Source: Thermoplasmata archaeon
GTDB lineage: Archaea > Thermoplasmatota > Thermoplasmata > Lutacidiplasmatales > UBA184
Assembly (NCBI GenBank): GCA_030039825.1
Contig: JASHUV010000054.1
Span: 1 to 10,070 of the forward strand
DNA: 10,070 bases
Direction of reading: 5' to 3'
Both the position numbers and the translations under genes were made by a program. Below the pieces are notes generated by a model. It saw only the letters and a list, made by a program, of their open reading frames with translations, made no database searches and was not told where the DNA came from. Positions 1 to 6,540 of the stretch are shown piece after piece (within the stretch, counting starts at the first letter, position 1; the number at the start of each line of letters is the position of its first letter).

Positions 1-3000
1 GCCCTCCTCCTCTCGGGCGCGGGAACGACCGCGACCCTCGGGGCGGCCGGGATCCCGGGCGGGCGTGCCCCGAGCGCGTCCGCCGGGATCACGAGAGGCC
101 TGGCCGATCTCTTCCCGGCCCCTCGGGGGGGACCGGACCCGGTCGGGCTCTTTTCGGCCTCCCCCGCGGTGGCGAGGGAGTTCCAGCACACGACCCACGT
201 GGCGGCGGTGCTCGCCTCGGGTCCGGCGGGGTTCGGCTACGCCTCGGGACTGGCCTGGCTCGCGTACGCCCCGTGGGATCGGGCGTTCTACGTGGCCGCC
301 GACCCGTCGAGCCTCGACGAATTCGCCGCGAGCAGCAGCTCGCCCAGCGCGGTCGTACCGGTCGGCAACTCGCCGTTCGGGGTCGCGGTGGACCCTCTCA
401 CGAACGAGGTGTTCGTCACGAACTCCGGGTCGGACAACGTCTCGGTCATCAACGGCACGTCCCAAACGCCGATCACGTCGATCCCCGTCCGGAGCGACCC
501 GCAGGGGATCGTCTTCGACCCCACCGATGGAACCCTCTTCGTGGCCGACAACGGCTCCGACGAGGTCAGCGTGATCTCGGTGGGCTCGCTCTCCGTGATC
601 GCGACGATCGGAACCCCGCTCGGCCCGATCGGGCTGGCGTGGGACAACGGGACGGACCGGGTGTTCGTGACCGACAGCGGGTCGAACGAGGTAACGGTCA
701 TTTCGGGGTCCGGCGACCAGGCGATCGCGAACGTCTCGGTCGGCCGGTCCCCCTACGGGATCACCGACGACAACGCGACCGGGGACGTGTACGTCGCGAA
801 CGAGGGATCGAACAACGTGAGCGTGATCGCCGCGACGACCGCCTCGGTGAGCGCGTCCGTGCCGGTCCTGGCGGACGGTTACCCGATCTCCCTCGAGAGC
901 GTCGCTTACGATAGCGTTCACCACGTCGTCTGGGCCACGACAGGGGCCACCGTGGTGGTGATCAACACCTCCTTGGAACGCGTGGTGGACGAGGTCGGCT
1001 ACGACCCGACCGGGATCGCCTTCGACCCCGACGGCGGGGACATCTGCCTGACGAACGCGGCGAATCGCACCTTCGGATGCTTCCAGTTCAACAACCTCTA
1101 CCGAGAGGCGGCCCTCACCTTCTATCAGGACGGGCTGCCGACGGCCTCCCCCTGGAACATCACGTTCGGGGACGGGTACGGGACCGAGGACAACGTCACC
1201 GCGTCCGAGGCGGGACCCACGATCGTCGTCGGGGCCGACGACGTCGACGGGTACAACTATAGCTTCGCGATCGGCGGCGCCTCCGGCGAGGTCCCGAACC
1301 CCGCCGCCGGCTCGCTCGCGTCGCGATCCGACGCGAACGCTTCGGTGAGCGTCGTCTTCACCGGGACGGGCCAGTACCCCGTCCGGTTCGACGAGACCGG
1401 TCTGCCCGCCGGGACGCTGTGGAGCGTGACCCTCGCGGGGTCCTCGCAGGCCTGGGCGGAGCCGGCCATCGGCTTTCCCGCGTCGAACGGGACGTTCGCC
1501 TACACCGTCGGCGCCGTGTCGGGATGGGTGGCGAGTCCCGCGGCGGGGAGCGTACGCGTGAGCGGCACGGCGGTCGCGATCACGATCGGCTGGACGCCGT
1601 ACGTCCTGACCGTCCCCGTCGGGCGGGGCCCCGAGCTCCCCGTGTTCGACCCGACGAACGGCTACGTCTACGTCGCGAACGGCCTCTCGTCGACGGACAA
1701 CATGTCCGTCCTCGACGGGACGAGCGACATCGCGTCGGTGGCCTTCGCCTCGAGCCCCCTCGCCGGCGTCGTCGACACGGCGAACGGCGAGGTCTTCGTC
1801 CCGCTGCCGGGCTCGCACGAGGTCGCGGTGGTCAACGGGACCTCGCTCGCAGGCGTCGTCCCGGTGGGCTCGAACCTCTCCCTCATCGGCGCGGCCTTCG
1901 ATCCGGATGACGGCTTCCTCTACGCGTCGGCCCTCAACGAGACCGGGGGGACCGGCGAGGTCCTCGTCCTGAACGGCACGTCGGTCCTGGCGGCGCTCGC
2001 CGTCGGTGAGGGGCCGGTCGCGCCGGTCTTCGACGGCGTGAACGGCGAGGTCTACGTTCCGAACCGGGCCTCCGGGACGGTCTCCGTGATCGGGGGCGGG
2101 GGCCAGAACGGCTCCCTCGCCGGGCTCGCGGTCGTGGCGACCGTCACGGTCGGCGTCGGCACCGTGACCCCCGACCCCGACGCGGCCGTCGTCGATCCGG
2201 ACAACGGCGAGGTCTACGTGGTCAACGCACAGACCGGGTTCAACGAGGGCTCCGTCTCGGTGATCGACGGGACGAACCTCCTCGCGAGCACGTGGCTCGC
2301 CGAGGACAGCTACGGCTACGAGCCGACGTTCGCCTTCTGGGACCCGGTCAACGCGAACGTCTACATCCTCACGAGCGCGTATCCCGAGGCGGGCTCCTAC
2401 CGCCCGGCGGTCGAGGTCCTCCACGGCACCACCCTCGTCGGGAACATCTCCATCCCGCCCCTCGGCACCCTCGCGATCTCGGCGACCATCGACCCGTCGA
2501 GCGGGGAGCTCTACGTCTCGAACAGCTCGGGGGGATGGGACGACTGGGTGGTCAACGGGACGAAGGTCGTCGGGTCGGTCGCGGTGGGCCTGAACTCGCA
2601 GAACGGCGTCGACGACCCGGACGACGGCGACCTGTACATCCCCTCCGGGTCGAGCAACGTGTCGGTCGTCGGTGTCACCGGCCGCCTCCCGGTGATCGCG
2701 TCGTTCCTCGCCGAGCCCGCCACGTTGGAGGTCGGCTCGCCGAGGGCGAGCTCCACCGACCTCGAGGTGAGCGTCGTCGGGGGTGTCGGGGGCGTGTCGT
2801 ACGCCTACTCGGGCCTCCCGGCGGGGTGCTCGAGCTCCAACACCTCCTCCCTTCCGTGCACGCCCCGCGCGAGCGGCACCTACGACGTCCGGGTGTTCGC
2901 GAACGACAGCGCCGGGAGCAGCGCCTCCCAGGTCCTCGTCCTCTCCGTCGTCACTCCCCTCGGCGTCGGCGCCGTCGGATCCCCGTCGATCGTCGACGCC

Positions 3001-3894
3001 CCGGCCGCCGTGGGCTTCGGGGTCGACCTCGCGGGGGGGATCTGGCCGTACTCCTTCGCCTGGAACTTCGGGGACGGGAGCACCTCCGACCTCGAGAGCC
3101 CCGAGCACGCCTACGCCACGGCGGGGACGTTCACGGCCGAGGTCTGGGTCAACGACTCGGCCGGCGTCACGGCCACGGGCCGCGTCCGCACCGTGGTCGA
3201 TCCGGCGGTCCGGCTGAACCTCTCGGCCTCGAACGACACCCCGATCCTCGGCGAGGCGATCGAGGTGAACGCCTCCGCGTCCGGGGGCACGGGGCTGTTC
3301 TCCTACACCTACGCCGGTCTCCCGCCGGGGTGCGTGGCCGTGGACCGGCCCACGATCGGTTGCCTCCCTACCCAGGCGGGGACCTACAACGTGAGCGCGG
3401 AGGCGACCGACGCGAACGGGGGCCACGCCACGGCCCTCCTCGAGCTCCAGGTGATCTTCGGCTTCACCATCCTCGCGCCGTCCTCCTCCGTCGTTGGCGA
3501 GCCGATCACGATCGATGTGGAGGTCGGCCCGGGGGTCGGCTCGGTCGCGTACACCTACTCCGACCTCCCCGAGGGCTGCGCCTCGGAGGACACGCCCATC
3601 CTGACCTGCACTCCGACCGAGGCCGGCCTCTTCGAGGTCTCCATCGAGGCCCTGAGCTCGATCGACGGCCCCGCCCACCAGGTGCTACCGATCCGGATCG
3701 TCGGCGTCGGGACGTCCCCTCCGGCCTCCCCGGGTCCGGCCCCCTCGCTCCTCCCCTGGGAGCTCGTCGCCGGCCTCGCGATCGCCCTGGCCGTCGGGGC
3801 CGTCATCGTCCTCCGGATGGCGCGACGGGCGAGACCGCCCGGCCTCCCGACCGACCTTCCCCCCGATCCCCGGGGACCGGCGCCGCCGCCCTGA
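1..3894 (+). CDS. Large secreted cell-surface protein: two YVTN beta-propellers, Ig-like/PKD modules and C-terminal membrane anchor (5' partial)
   Basis: The frame is open from base 1 to the TGA at 3892-3894, giving at least 1297 residues. The first ~29 visible residues (ALLLSGAG...APSASAG) look like the end of a signal peptide, so the true start lies left of the window; the GTG at 169 would discard it. In order: seven propeller-like units at ~67-366 (VFVTNSGSDNVSVI, VYVANEGSNNVSVI); two GLP-x-GT-x-W-x-VTL-type repeats at ~370-533; a second propeller of about eight units at ~538-895; an Ig-like module at ~901-984; a PKD domain at ~985-1068 with WNFGDGS near 1021; and two more Ig-like modules at ~1069-1150 and ~1153-1233. 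One transmembrane helix follows (~1255-1271), then RMARRAR and a Pro-rich tail, implying C-terminus inside. Each Ig-like module has a Cys-x9-Cys pair. N-x-S/T sequons number about thirty. No catalytic motif was seen. The role is probably adhesive, S-layer-associated or ligand-binding; the ligand is unknown. Confidence 0.9.
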   Translation, partial: ALLLSGAGTTATLGAAGIPGGRAPSASAGITRGLADLFPAPRGGPDPVGLFSASPAVAREFQHTTHVAAVLASGPAGFGYASGLAWLAYAPWDRAFYVAADPSSLDEFAASSSSPSAVVPVGNSPFGVAVDPLTNEVFVTNSGSDNVSVINGTSQTPITSIPVRSDPQGIVFDPTDGTLFVADNGSDEVSVISVGSLSVIATIGTPLGPIGLAWDNGTDRVFVTDSGSNEVTVISGSGDQAIANVSVGRSPYGITDDNATGDVYVANEGSNNVSVIAATTASVSASVPVLADGYPISLESVAYDSVHHVVWATTGATVVVINTSLERVVDEVGYDPTGIAFDPDGGDICLTNAANRTFGCFQFNNLYREAALTFYQDGLPTASPWNITFGDGYGTEDNVTASEAGPTIVVGADDVDGYNYSFAIGGASGEVPNPAAGSLASRSDANASVSVVFTGTGQYPVRFDETGLPAGTLWSVTLAGSSQAWAEPAIGFPASNGTFAYTVGAVSGWVASPAAGSVRVSGTAVAITIGWTPYVLTVPVGRGPELPVFDPTNGYVYVANGLSSTDNMSVLDGTSDIASVAFASSPLAGVVDTANGEVFVPLPGSHEVAVVNGTSLAGVVPVGSNLSLIGAAFDPDDGFLYASALNETGGTGEVLVLNGTSVLAALAVGEGPVAPVFDGVNGEVYVPNRASGTVSVIGGGGQNGSLAGLAVVATVTVGVGTVTPDPDAAVVDPDNGEVYVVNAQTGFNEGSVSVIDGTNLLASTWLAEDSYGYEPTFAFWDPVNANVYILTSAYPEAGSYRPAVEVLHGTTLVGNISIPPLGTLAISATIDPSSGELYVSNSSGGWDDWVVNGTKVVGSVAVGLNSQNGVDDPDDGDLYIPSGSSNVSVVGVTGRLPVIASFLAEPATLEVGSPRASSTDLEVSVVGGVGGVSYAYSGLPAGCSSSNTSSLPCTPRASGTYDVRVFANDSAGSSASQVLVLSVVTPLGVGAVGSPSIVDAPAAVGFGVDLAGGIWPYSFAWNFGDGSTSDLESPEHAYATAGTFTAEVWVNDSAGVTATGRVRTVVDPAVRLNLSASNDTPILGEAIEVNASASGGTGLFSYTYAGLPPGCVAVDRPTIGCLPTQAGTYNVSAEATDANGGHATALLELQVIFGFTILAPSSSVVGEPITIDVEVGPGVGSVAYTYSDLPEGCASEDTPILTCTPTEAGLFEVSIEALSSIDGPAHQVLPIRIVGVGTSPPASPGPAPSLLPWELVAGLAIALAVGAVIVLRMARRARPPGLPTDLPPDPRGPAPPP

Positions 3895-3921
3895 GCGATC
3901 CGCCGGCGGGGTCCCGCTCAG
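3891..3921. terminator. Inverted repeat spanning two convergent stop codons; possible bidirectional 3'-end structure
   Basis: CTGAGCG at 3891-3897 is the exact reverse complement of CGCTCAG at 3915-3921. The left arm contains the TGA of the surface-protein gene and the right arm contains the TGA of the acetyltransferase gene on the other strand. The 17-base loop holds a further palindrome, CCGCCGGCGG (3900-3909). Only 23 bases separate the two genes, so both transcripts would end in this hairpin. There is no oligo-T tract, which is the usual archaeal termination signal, so the terminator role is inferred and the stem may have another function or be chance. Confidence 0.35.
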
Positions 3922-4424
3922 CCGACGTCGCGGGCCATCTGGTAGCCGTCCTCCCCGTCGGAGTAGTACCCCCGCAGGAGGTCGGTCACCGAGAAGCGGA
4001 ACCTCGCGTAGAAGCGGATCGCCGTGGCGTTCCCGACCCGCACCTCGAGCGTCGCCCGCCGCATCGCCTTCTCGCGGCACTGGGCGAGGAAGCTCTCCAT
4101 GAGCCGCGTGCCAACCCCCCGGGTGCGGTGGGGCCGGTCGACGGCGAACATCAGGATCCGGGCCTCGCCCGGGACCTGCGTGACGCCGAGGAGGAAGCCG
4201 ATCGGGCGGTTCTGGGCGTCGGCCGCGACCAGGAAGCCGTCGGGCCACGCCTGGCTGAGCGAGAAGTAGAGCGACGTGTCGTAGTGCTCGTGGAGGGACT
4301 CCGAAACGATCCGGGCGATCGTCGAGACGTCCGGGGGGTGGAAGAGCCGCAGGGAGAAGGGCGGGGAGAGGGACTCGACGGGCGCCACGGGCACCCGCCC
4401 GGCCGCGTCAGCGATACATCTCAC
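3918..4424 (-). CDS. GNAT-family N-acetyltransferase, RimI/NAA10-like
   Basis: Predicted 168-residue acetyl-CoA-dependent N-acetyltransferase, probably acting on protein N-termini. The GNAT fold runs from about residue 23 to the end. The acetyl-CoA pyrophosphate-binding loop is R-x-x-G-x-G at residues 100-105 (RTRGVG), following strand LMFAVDRPHR. The C-terminal block has LEVRVGNATAIRFYARF at 126-142 and then YYSDGEDGYQM at 153-163, a signature typical of RimI and the archaeal/eukaryotic Naa10-type enzymes. It lies directly downstream of the PAC2 gene and overlaps its end by 17 bases if the GTG at 4424 is used. No clear Shine-Dalgarno sequence precedes that GTG. GTG codons at 4394 and 4388 lie after the PAC2 stop, still upstream of the conserved fold, and are realistic alternatives. 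Family assignment is firm. The exact substrate (ribosomal protein, general N-termini or small molecule) cannot be told from sequence. Confidence 0.85.
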   Translation of the reverse strand: MRCIADAAGRVPVAPVESLSPPFSLRLFHPPDVSTIARIVSESLHEHYDTSLYFSLSQAWPDGFLVAADAQNRPIGFLLGVTQVPGEARILMFAVDRPHRTRGVGTRLMESFLAQCREKAMRRATLEVRVGNATAIRFYARFRFSVTDLLRGYYSDGEDGYQMARDVG

Positions 4425-5208
4425 CCGGCCCGCTCGTGTCCGGGGGGCGCAGCCCCGGCGTCGCCTTCTCCTGCTGCTTCAGGTTGTGCCGAACCTCCGC
4501 CTCGATCTCCTCGGCCTTCTCGCGCAACGGCTTCGTGTCGAGGAGGAGGAGGGGGACGAGGGGGTTGATCGACTCGATGACCTTCGCCGCCGCCCGGGCG
4601 TCCGGGAAGTCCTTGTGGGCCTGCGCGACGAGGCAGAGGACCGGGATCTGTCGGCCGATCGCCGCCAGGAGGAGCCCACCGGCGAAGCCGGTGATCACGC
4701 CGTTCGCGGGCTCGAAGTGGTACTTCCCGAGCAGGGGCGCCGCGGCCCGGTTCGCCATGGCGACGACCCGGGCATCGCCCTGGACCGCCTCGTCGACGGG
4801 CTGGCCCTCGACGACGACGATGAGCTGGACCCCCCGGCGCTCGGCCCAGTCGAGGAGCCGCCGGGAGAGCTCGGGGAGGGTCTCGGGAGGGGGCTGGATG
4901 TCGGAGAGGGCCACGAGGAGCTGCTCGCAGGACCGGTCGACGCCGCACACGAGCTTCGAGACGTAGAACCGGACGGGGGCGCTGACGACCCCCTCCTCCA
5001 TGATGACGGTCGGGGGGAACTGGTCGCTCGTCAGGTACGCGACGCTCGTCATGTCGAGCGCGTGAACGAGATAGGAGGCGGCGACCGAACCGACGAGCCC
5101 ATGGGTCGGGAATCCGACGACCATCATCGCCCCTTGGATCGGCTCGTCACGCGTGTCGACGATGCGGATCTCTTCCTCCGGCAATACGGTCCCCGCCGAC
5201 AGGGCCAT
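4408..5208 (-). CDS. PAC2-family proteasome assembly chaperone/activator homologue (PbaA/PbaB-like)
   Basis: A 266-residue protein of the PAC2 family, which in archaea includes PbaA and PbaB, proteins that bind the 20S proteasome alpha ring. Visible signatures are VVGFPTHGLVGSVAASYLV (30-48), corresponding to the family's glycine-rich P-x-x-G-L-V-G segment; the strand before SDIQPPPE (102-109); and GVITGFAGGLLLAA (170-183), the second conserved glycine block. A charged helix, possibly coiled coil, covers ~227-248, followed by a Pro/Gly-rich linker and the terminal residues M264-Y265-R266. That tail fits the HbYX motif (hydrophobic, Tyr, any residue) used by proteasome activators to dock on the alpha ring. 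The ATG at 5208 is preceded by GAGGGG five bases upstream and by an AT-rich island. It is first in a two-gene unit with the acetyltransferase. PAC2 membership is clear; the activator role rests on the tail. Confidence 0.88.
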   Translation of the reverse strand: MALSAGTVLPEEEIRIVDTRDEPIQGAMMVVGFPTHGLVGSVAASYLVHALDMTSVAYLTSDQFPPTVIMEEGVVSAPVRFYVSKLVCGVDRSCEQLLVALSDIQPPPETLPELSRRLLDWAERRGVQLIVVVEGQPVDEAVQGDARVVAMANRAAAPLLGKYHFEPANGVITGFAGGLLLAAIGRQIPVLCLVAQAHKDFPDARAAAKVIESINPLVPLLLLDTKPLREKAEEIEAEVRHNLKQQEKATPGLRPPDTSGPGEMYR

Positions 5209-5219
5209 CCGGGCCCCTC

Positions 5220-5234
5220 GAAATGAACCTTTAC
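5220..5234 (-). promoter_or_regulatory. Candidate archaeal TATA-like element for the PAC2 gene
   Basis: Read on the minus strand, this 15-base stretch is GTAAAGGTTCATTTC, one of only two AT-rich islands in a very GC-rich spacer. Its TAAA lies 22-25 bases before the ATG at 5208, the spacing expected for an archaeal TATA box driving a leaderless or nearly leaderless transcript. A GAGGGG sequence at 5219-5214 could instead act as a ribosome-binding site on a leadered transcript, which would not fit this TATA position. The assignment is by composition and distance only. Confidence 0.3.
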
Positions 5235-5235
5235 G

Positions 5236-5259
5236 GCTCCCGGGCGCCGCCCGCCGAGC
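5236..5259. repeat. Short GC-rich hairpin (first of three in the spacer)
   Basis: CGGGC (5241-5245) pairs with GCCCG (5249-5253) across a 3-base loop, and GCTC (5236-5239) pairs with GAGC (5256-5259) outside it, with a small internal loop between the stems. Alone this is weak evidence in GC-rich DNA. It is listed because it sits beside two further inverted repeats in the same non-coding spacer. Confidence 0.4.
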
Positions 5260-5275
5260 ACCGAACGGGTGGGGC

Positions 5276-5332
5276 CGGAGCCGGTCGGGGGAGGCGGAGC
5301 CTCCTCACGCCGGGGCCCCCCGACCGGAGCCG
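5276..5332. repeat. Strong inverted repeat (11-bp perfect stem) in divergent spacer; possible structured RNA or operator
   Basis: CCGGTCGGGGG (5281-5291) is the exact reverse complement of CCCCCGACCGG (5317-5327), with 25 bases between the arms. Outside a 2x2 AG/AG internal loop the helix continues with CGG (5276-5278) pairing with CCG (5330-5332). Inside, GGCG (5293-5296) can pair with CGCC (5308-5311), or GGAGGC (5290-5295) can fold on GCCTCC (5299-5304) as a competing hairpin. The element lies upstream of both flanking genes, which diverge, so it is not a terminator for either. It could be a separately transcribed structured RNA, a palindromic protein-binding site or a dispersed repeat. 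The pairing is directly visible; the function is unknown. Confidence 0.6.
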
Positions 5333-5333
5333 A

Positions 5334-5356
5334 GGCCGCCCTCCGGAACGGCGGTC
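5334..5356. repeat. Third spacer hairpin
   Basis: CCGCC (5336-5340) pairs with GGCGG (5350-5354) over a 9-base loop. The stem extends by a G-U wobble (5335/5355) and a G-C pair (5334/5356). It begins one base after the 5276-5332 inverted repeat ends, and together the hairpins fill 5236-5356 almost continuously. High G+C makes any single short stem unremarkable. Confidence 0.4.
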
Positions 5357-5364
5357 TCCTAGCG

Positions 5365-5377
5365 AGGGATTAAACCT
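5365..5377 (+). promoter_or_regulatory. Candidate archaeal TATA-like element for the M20-glycosyltransferase operon
   Basis: GATTAAACC (5368-5376) is an AT-rich island in otherwise GC-rich sequence and resembles an archaeal TATA box. Initiation ~25 bases downstream would fall near 5395-5402, giving a 5' leader of roughly 50-57 bases before the TTG start. A leader of that length agrees with the Shine-Dalgarno sequence found before that start. No convincing BRE could be read. Confidence 0.35.
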
Positions 5378-5433
5378 GCGGCGCCTTTCGGGCGGACCGT
5401 GGTGATCGGCGCCGGGACGCCTCGACCCGGCCC

Positions 5434-5442
5434 GAGGAGGAG
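5434..5442 (+). promoter_or_regulatory. Shine-Dalgarno sequence fixing the TTG start of the M20 gene
   Basis: GAGGAGGAG ends nine bases before the TTG at 5452. The next candidate start, ATG at 5464, would be 21 bases away, too far to use it. There is an in-frame TAA at 5371 and no ATG, GTG or TTG in frame between it and 5452, so TTG at 5452 is the best-supported start. Confidence 0.7.
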
Positions 5443-5451
5443 ACTCTCTCG

Positions 5452-6540
5452 TTGAAGCGGCAGATGGTGGACATGCTCGCGGATCTCGTGAAGATCCCGA
5501 GCGACCCGTTCTCCGACAAGCAGGAGGTGCTCGACTACGTCCAGTCGTTCACCGACCAGGTCCGGATGCGGAACACCCTGCTCGGGGACCCCCAGACCCC
5601 CGCCCTCCTCGCGGAGTACGGGCAGGGCGGCGTCGTCCTCTCCGGCCACCTCGACACGCCCCCCATCGGCGACTACTGGAGCTTCTCGCAGAGCCAGCTC
5701 GCGTCGGGGCGGATGTACGGCCGGGGCACGGCCGACATGAAGGGGACCGTCATCGCGATGATGCAGGCGGCGCAGGACCTCGTCGCCCGCAAGATCCCGG
5801 TCGTCCTCGCCCTGACGACCGACGAGGAGACGACGATGCAGGGGGCGCTCGCCCTCTCGAAGACCCTCCCGATGCGGCGGGCGAAGGCGATCGTCGTCGG
5901 GGAACCGACGGGGCTCAAGGTCGCCTACGCCGAGAAGGGCGTCCTCGACCTCGCGATCGAAACGCGGGGGAAGGCCGCCCACGGGGCGATGCCCCACCTC
6001 GGCGAGAACGCCGTCTCGAAGATGATGCGGATCCTTCGGGGCCTCGAGGGCTTCAAGGGCCGCATCGCCCACCCGGACCTCGGGGCCGTCACGATCAACA
6101 TCGGCACGCTGAACGGCGGTACCCGGATCAACGTCGTCCCCAACCGGGCGACGGCGGAGGTCGACATCCGCTTCCCGCCGCCGTACCACCCCGACGACCT
6201 CTACCGGGAGATCGAAGAGCATCTCCGCCGGATCAAGACGCCGTTCACGCTCCGCCGCGTCCTCTCGATGCCGTCCGTCCAGATCGACCCGAACGCCGAT
6301 CACGTCCGGATCCTCCGCGAGGTCGCCGGCGCGGAGCCGGCCGTCCTCGTCCACGCCTCCGAGGCCGTCCACTACACCCAGGTCAACCCCAAGGTCGTGA
6401 TCTTCGGCGCCGGGGACGAGGAGCTCTCCCACCAGGCGAACGAGTACGTCAAGATCGAGGCCGTGGCGCGCGCCGCCGAGGTCTACAAGAAGTACGCCCA
6501 GCGGCTGAGCCAGACGCGGGCCGGGTCCTCCCGGCCGTGA
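5452..6540 (+). CDS. M20-family zinc amidohydrolase/peptidase (ArgE/DapE/LysK-like)
   Basis: A 362-residue metal-dependent hydrolase that cleaves an amide bond, for example deacylating an N-acyl amino acid or splitting a dipeptide. All M20 metal-site motifs are present: H66 and D68 in SGHLDTPP; bridging D95 in YGRGTADMKG; the general-base pair E125-E126 in TTDEETT; E151 in VVGEPTG; and H327 in SHQANEYV. H177 in AAHGAMP belongs to the dimerisation lid (~158-275). SEA at 303-305 followed by FGAGDEELSHQANEYV resembles ArgE/LysK-type members. Length is typical, though the segment before the first metal motif is slightly short. Start is TTG at 5452 with a good ribosome-binding site. The stop overlaps the next gene's GTG start (GTGA at 6537-6540), so it heads a co-translated unit with two glycosyltransferases. 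Possible roles are amino-acid metabolism (ornithine/lysine deacylation) or deacylation of a glycan precursor; the sequence does not decide. Confidence 0.88.
   Translation: MKRQMVDMLADLVKIPSDPFSDKQEVLDYVQSFTDQVRMRNTLLGDPQTPALLAEYGQGGVVLSGHLDTPPIGDYWSFSQSQLASGRMYGRGTADMKGTVIAMMQAAQDLVARKIPVVLALTTDEETTMQGALALSKTLPMRRAKAIVVGEPTGLKVAYAEKGVLDLAIETRGKAAHGAMPHLGENAVSKMMRILRGLEGFKGRIAHPDLGAVTINIGTLNGGTRINVVPNRATAEVDIRFPPPYHPDDLYREIEEHLRRIKTPFTLRRVLSMPSVQIDPNADHVRILREVAGAEPAVLVHASEAVHYTQVNPKVVIFGAGDEELSHQANEYVKIEAVARAAEVYKKYAQRLSQTRAGSSRP

Noticed and set aside
1-3894. Repeated propeller coding units, considered as DNA repeats or a CRISPR-like array
   Set aside because: The periodicity is at the protein level (YVTN-type blades) with diverged nucleotide sequence and no constant repeat/spacer structure.
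2292-4568. Very long + strand open frame overlapping the surface protein and running through the acetyltransferase gene
   Set aside because: It encodes a low-complexity Arg/Gly/Pro-rich product with no family motifs, typical of an off-frame reading of GC-rich genes. The overlapping frames carry clear domain signatures.
5223-5405. 60-codon + strand frame in the divergent spacer
   Set aside because: No ribosome-binding site, Pro/Arg/Gly-rich composition, and it lies across the inverted repeats and one candidate promoter; better read as non-coding.
5209-5451. tRNA, 5S rRNA or other known RNA in the spacer
   Set aside because: No T-arm GGTTCRANNCC with a matching acceptor stem and no 5S-like conserved segments were found on either strand.
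5359-6432. Long minus-strand frame opposite the M20 gene
   Set aside because: The product is Arg/Asp/Val/Leu-rich and without motifs, and the opposite strand has a complete M20 active site and a good ribosome-binding site.
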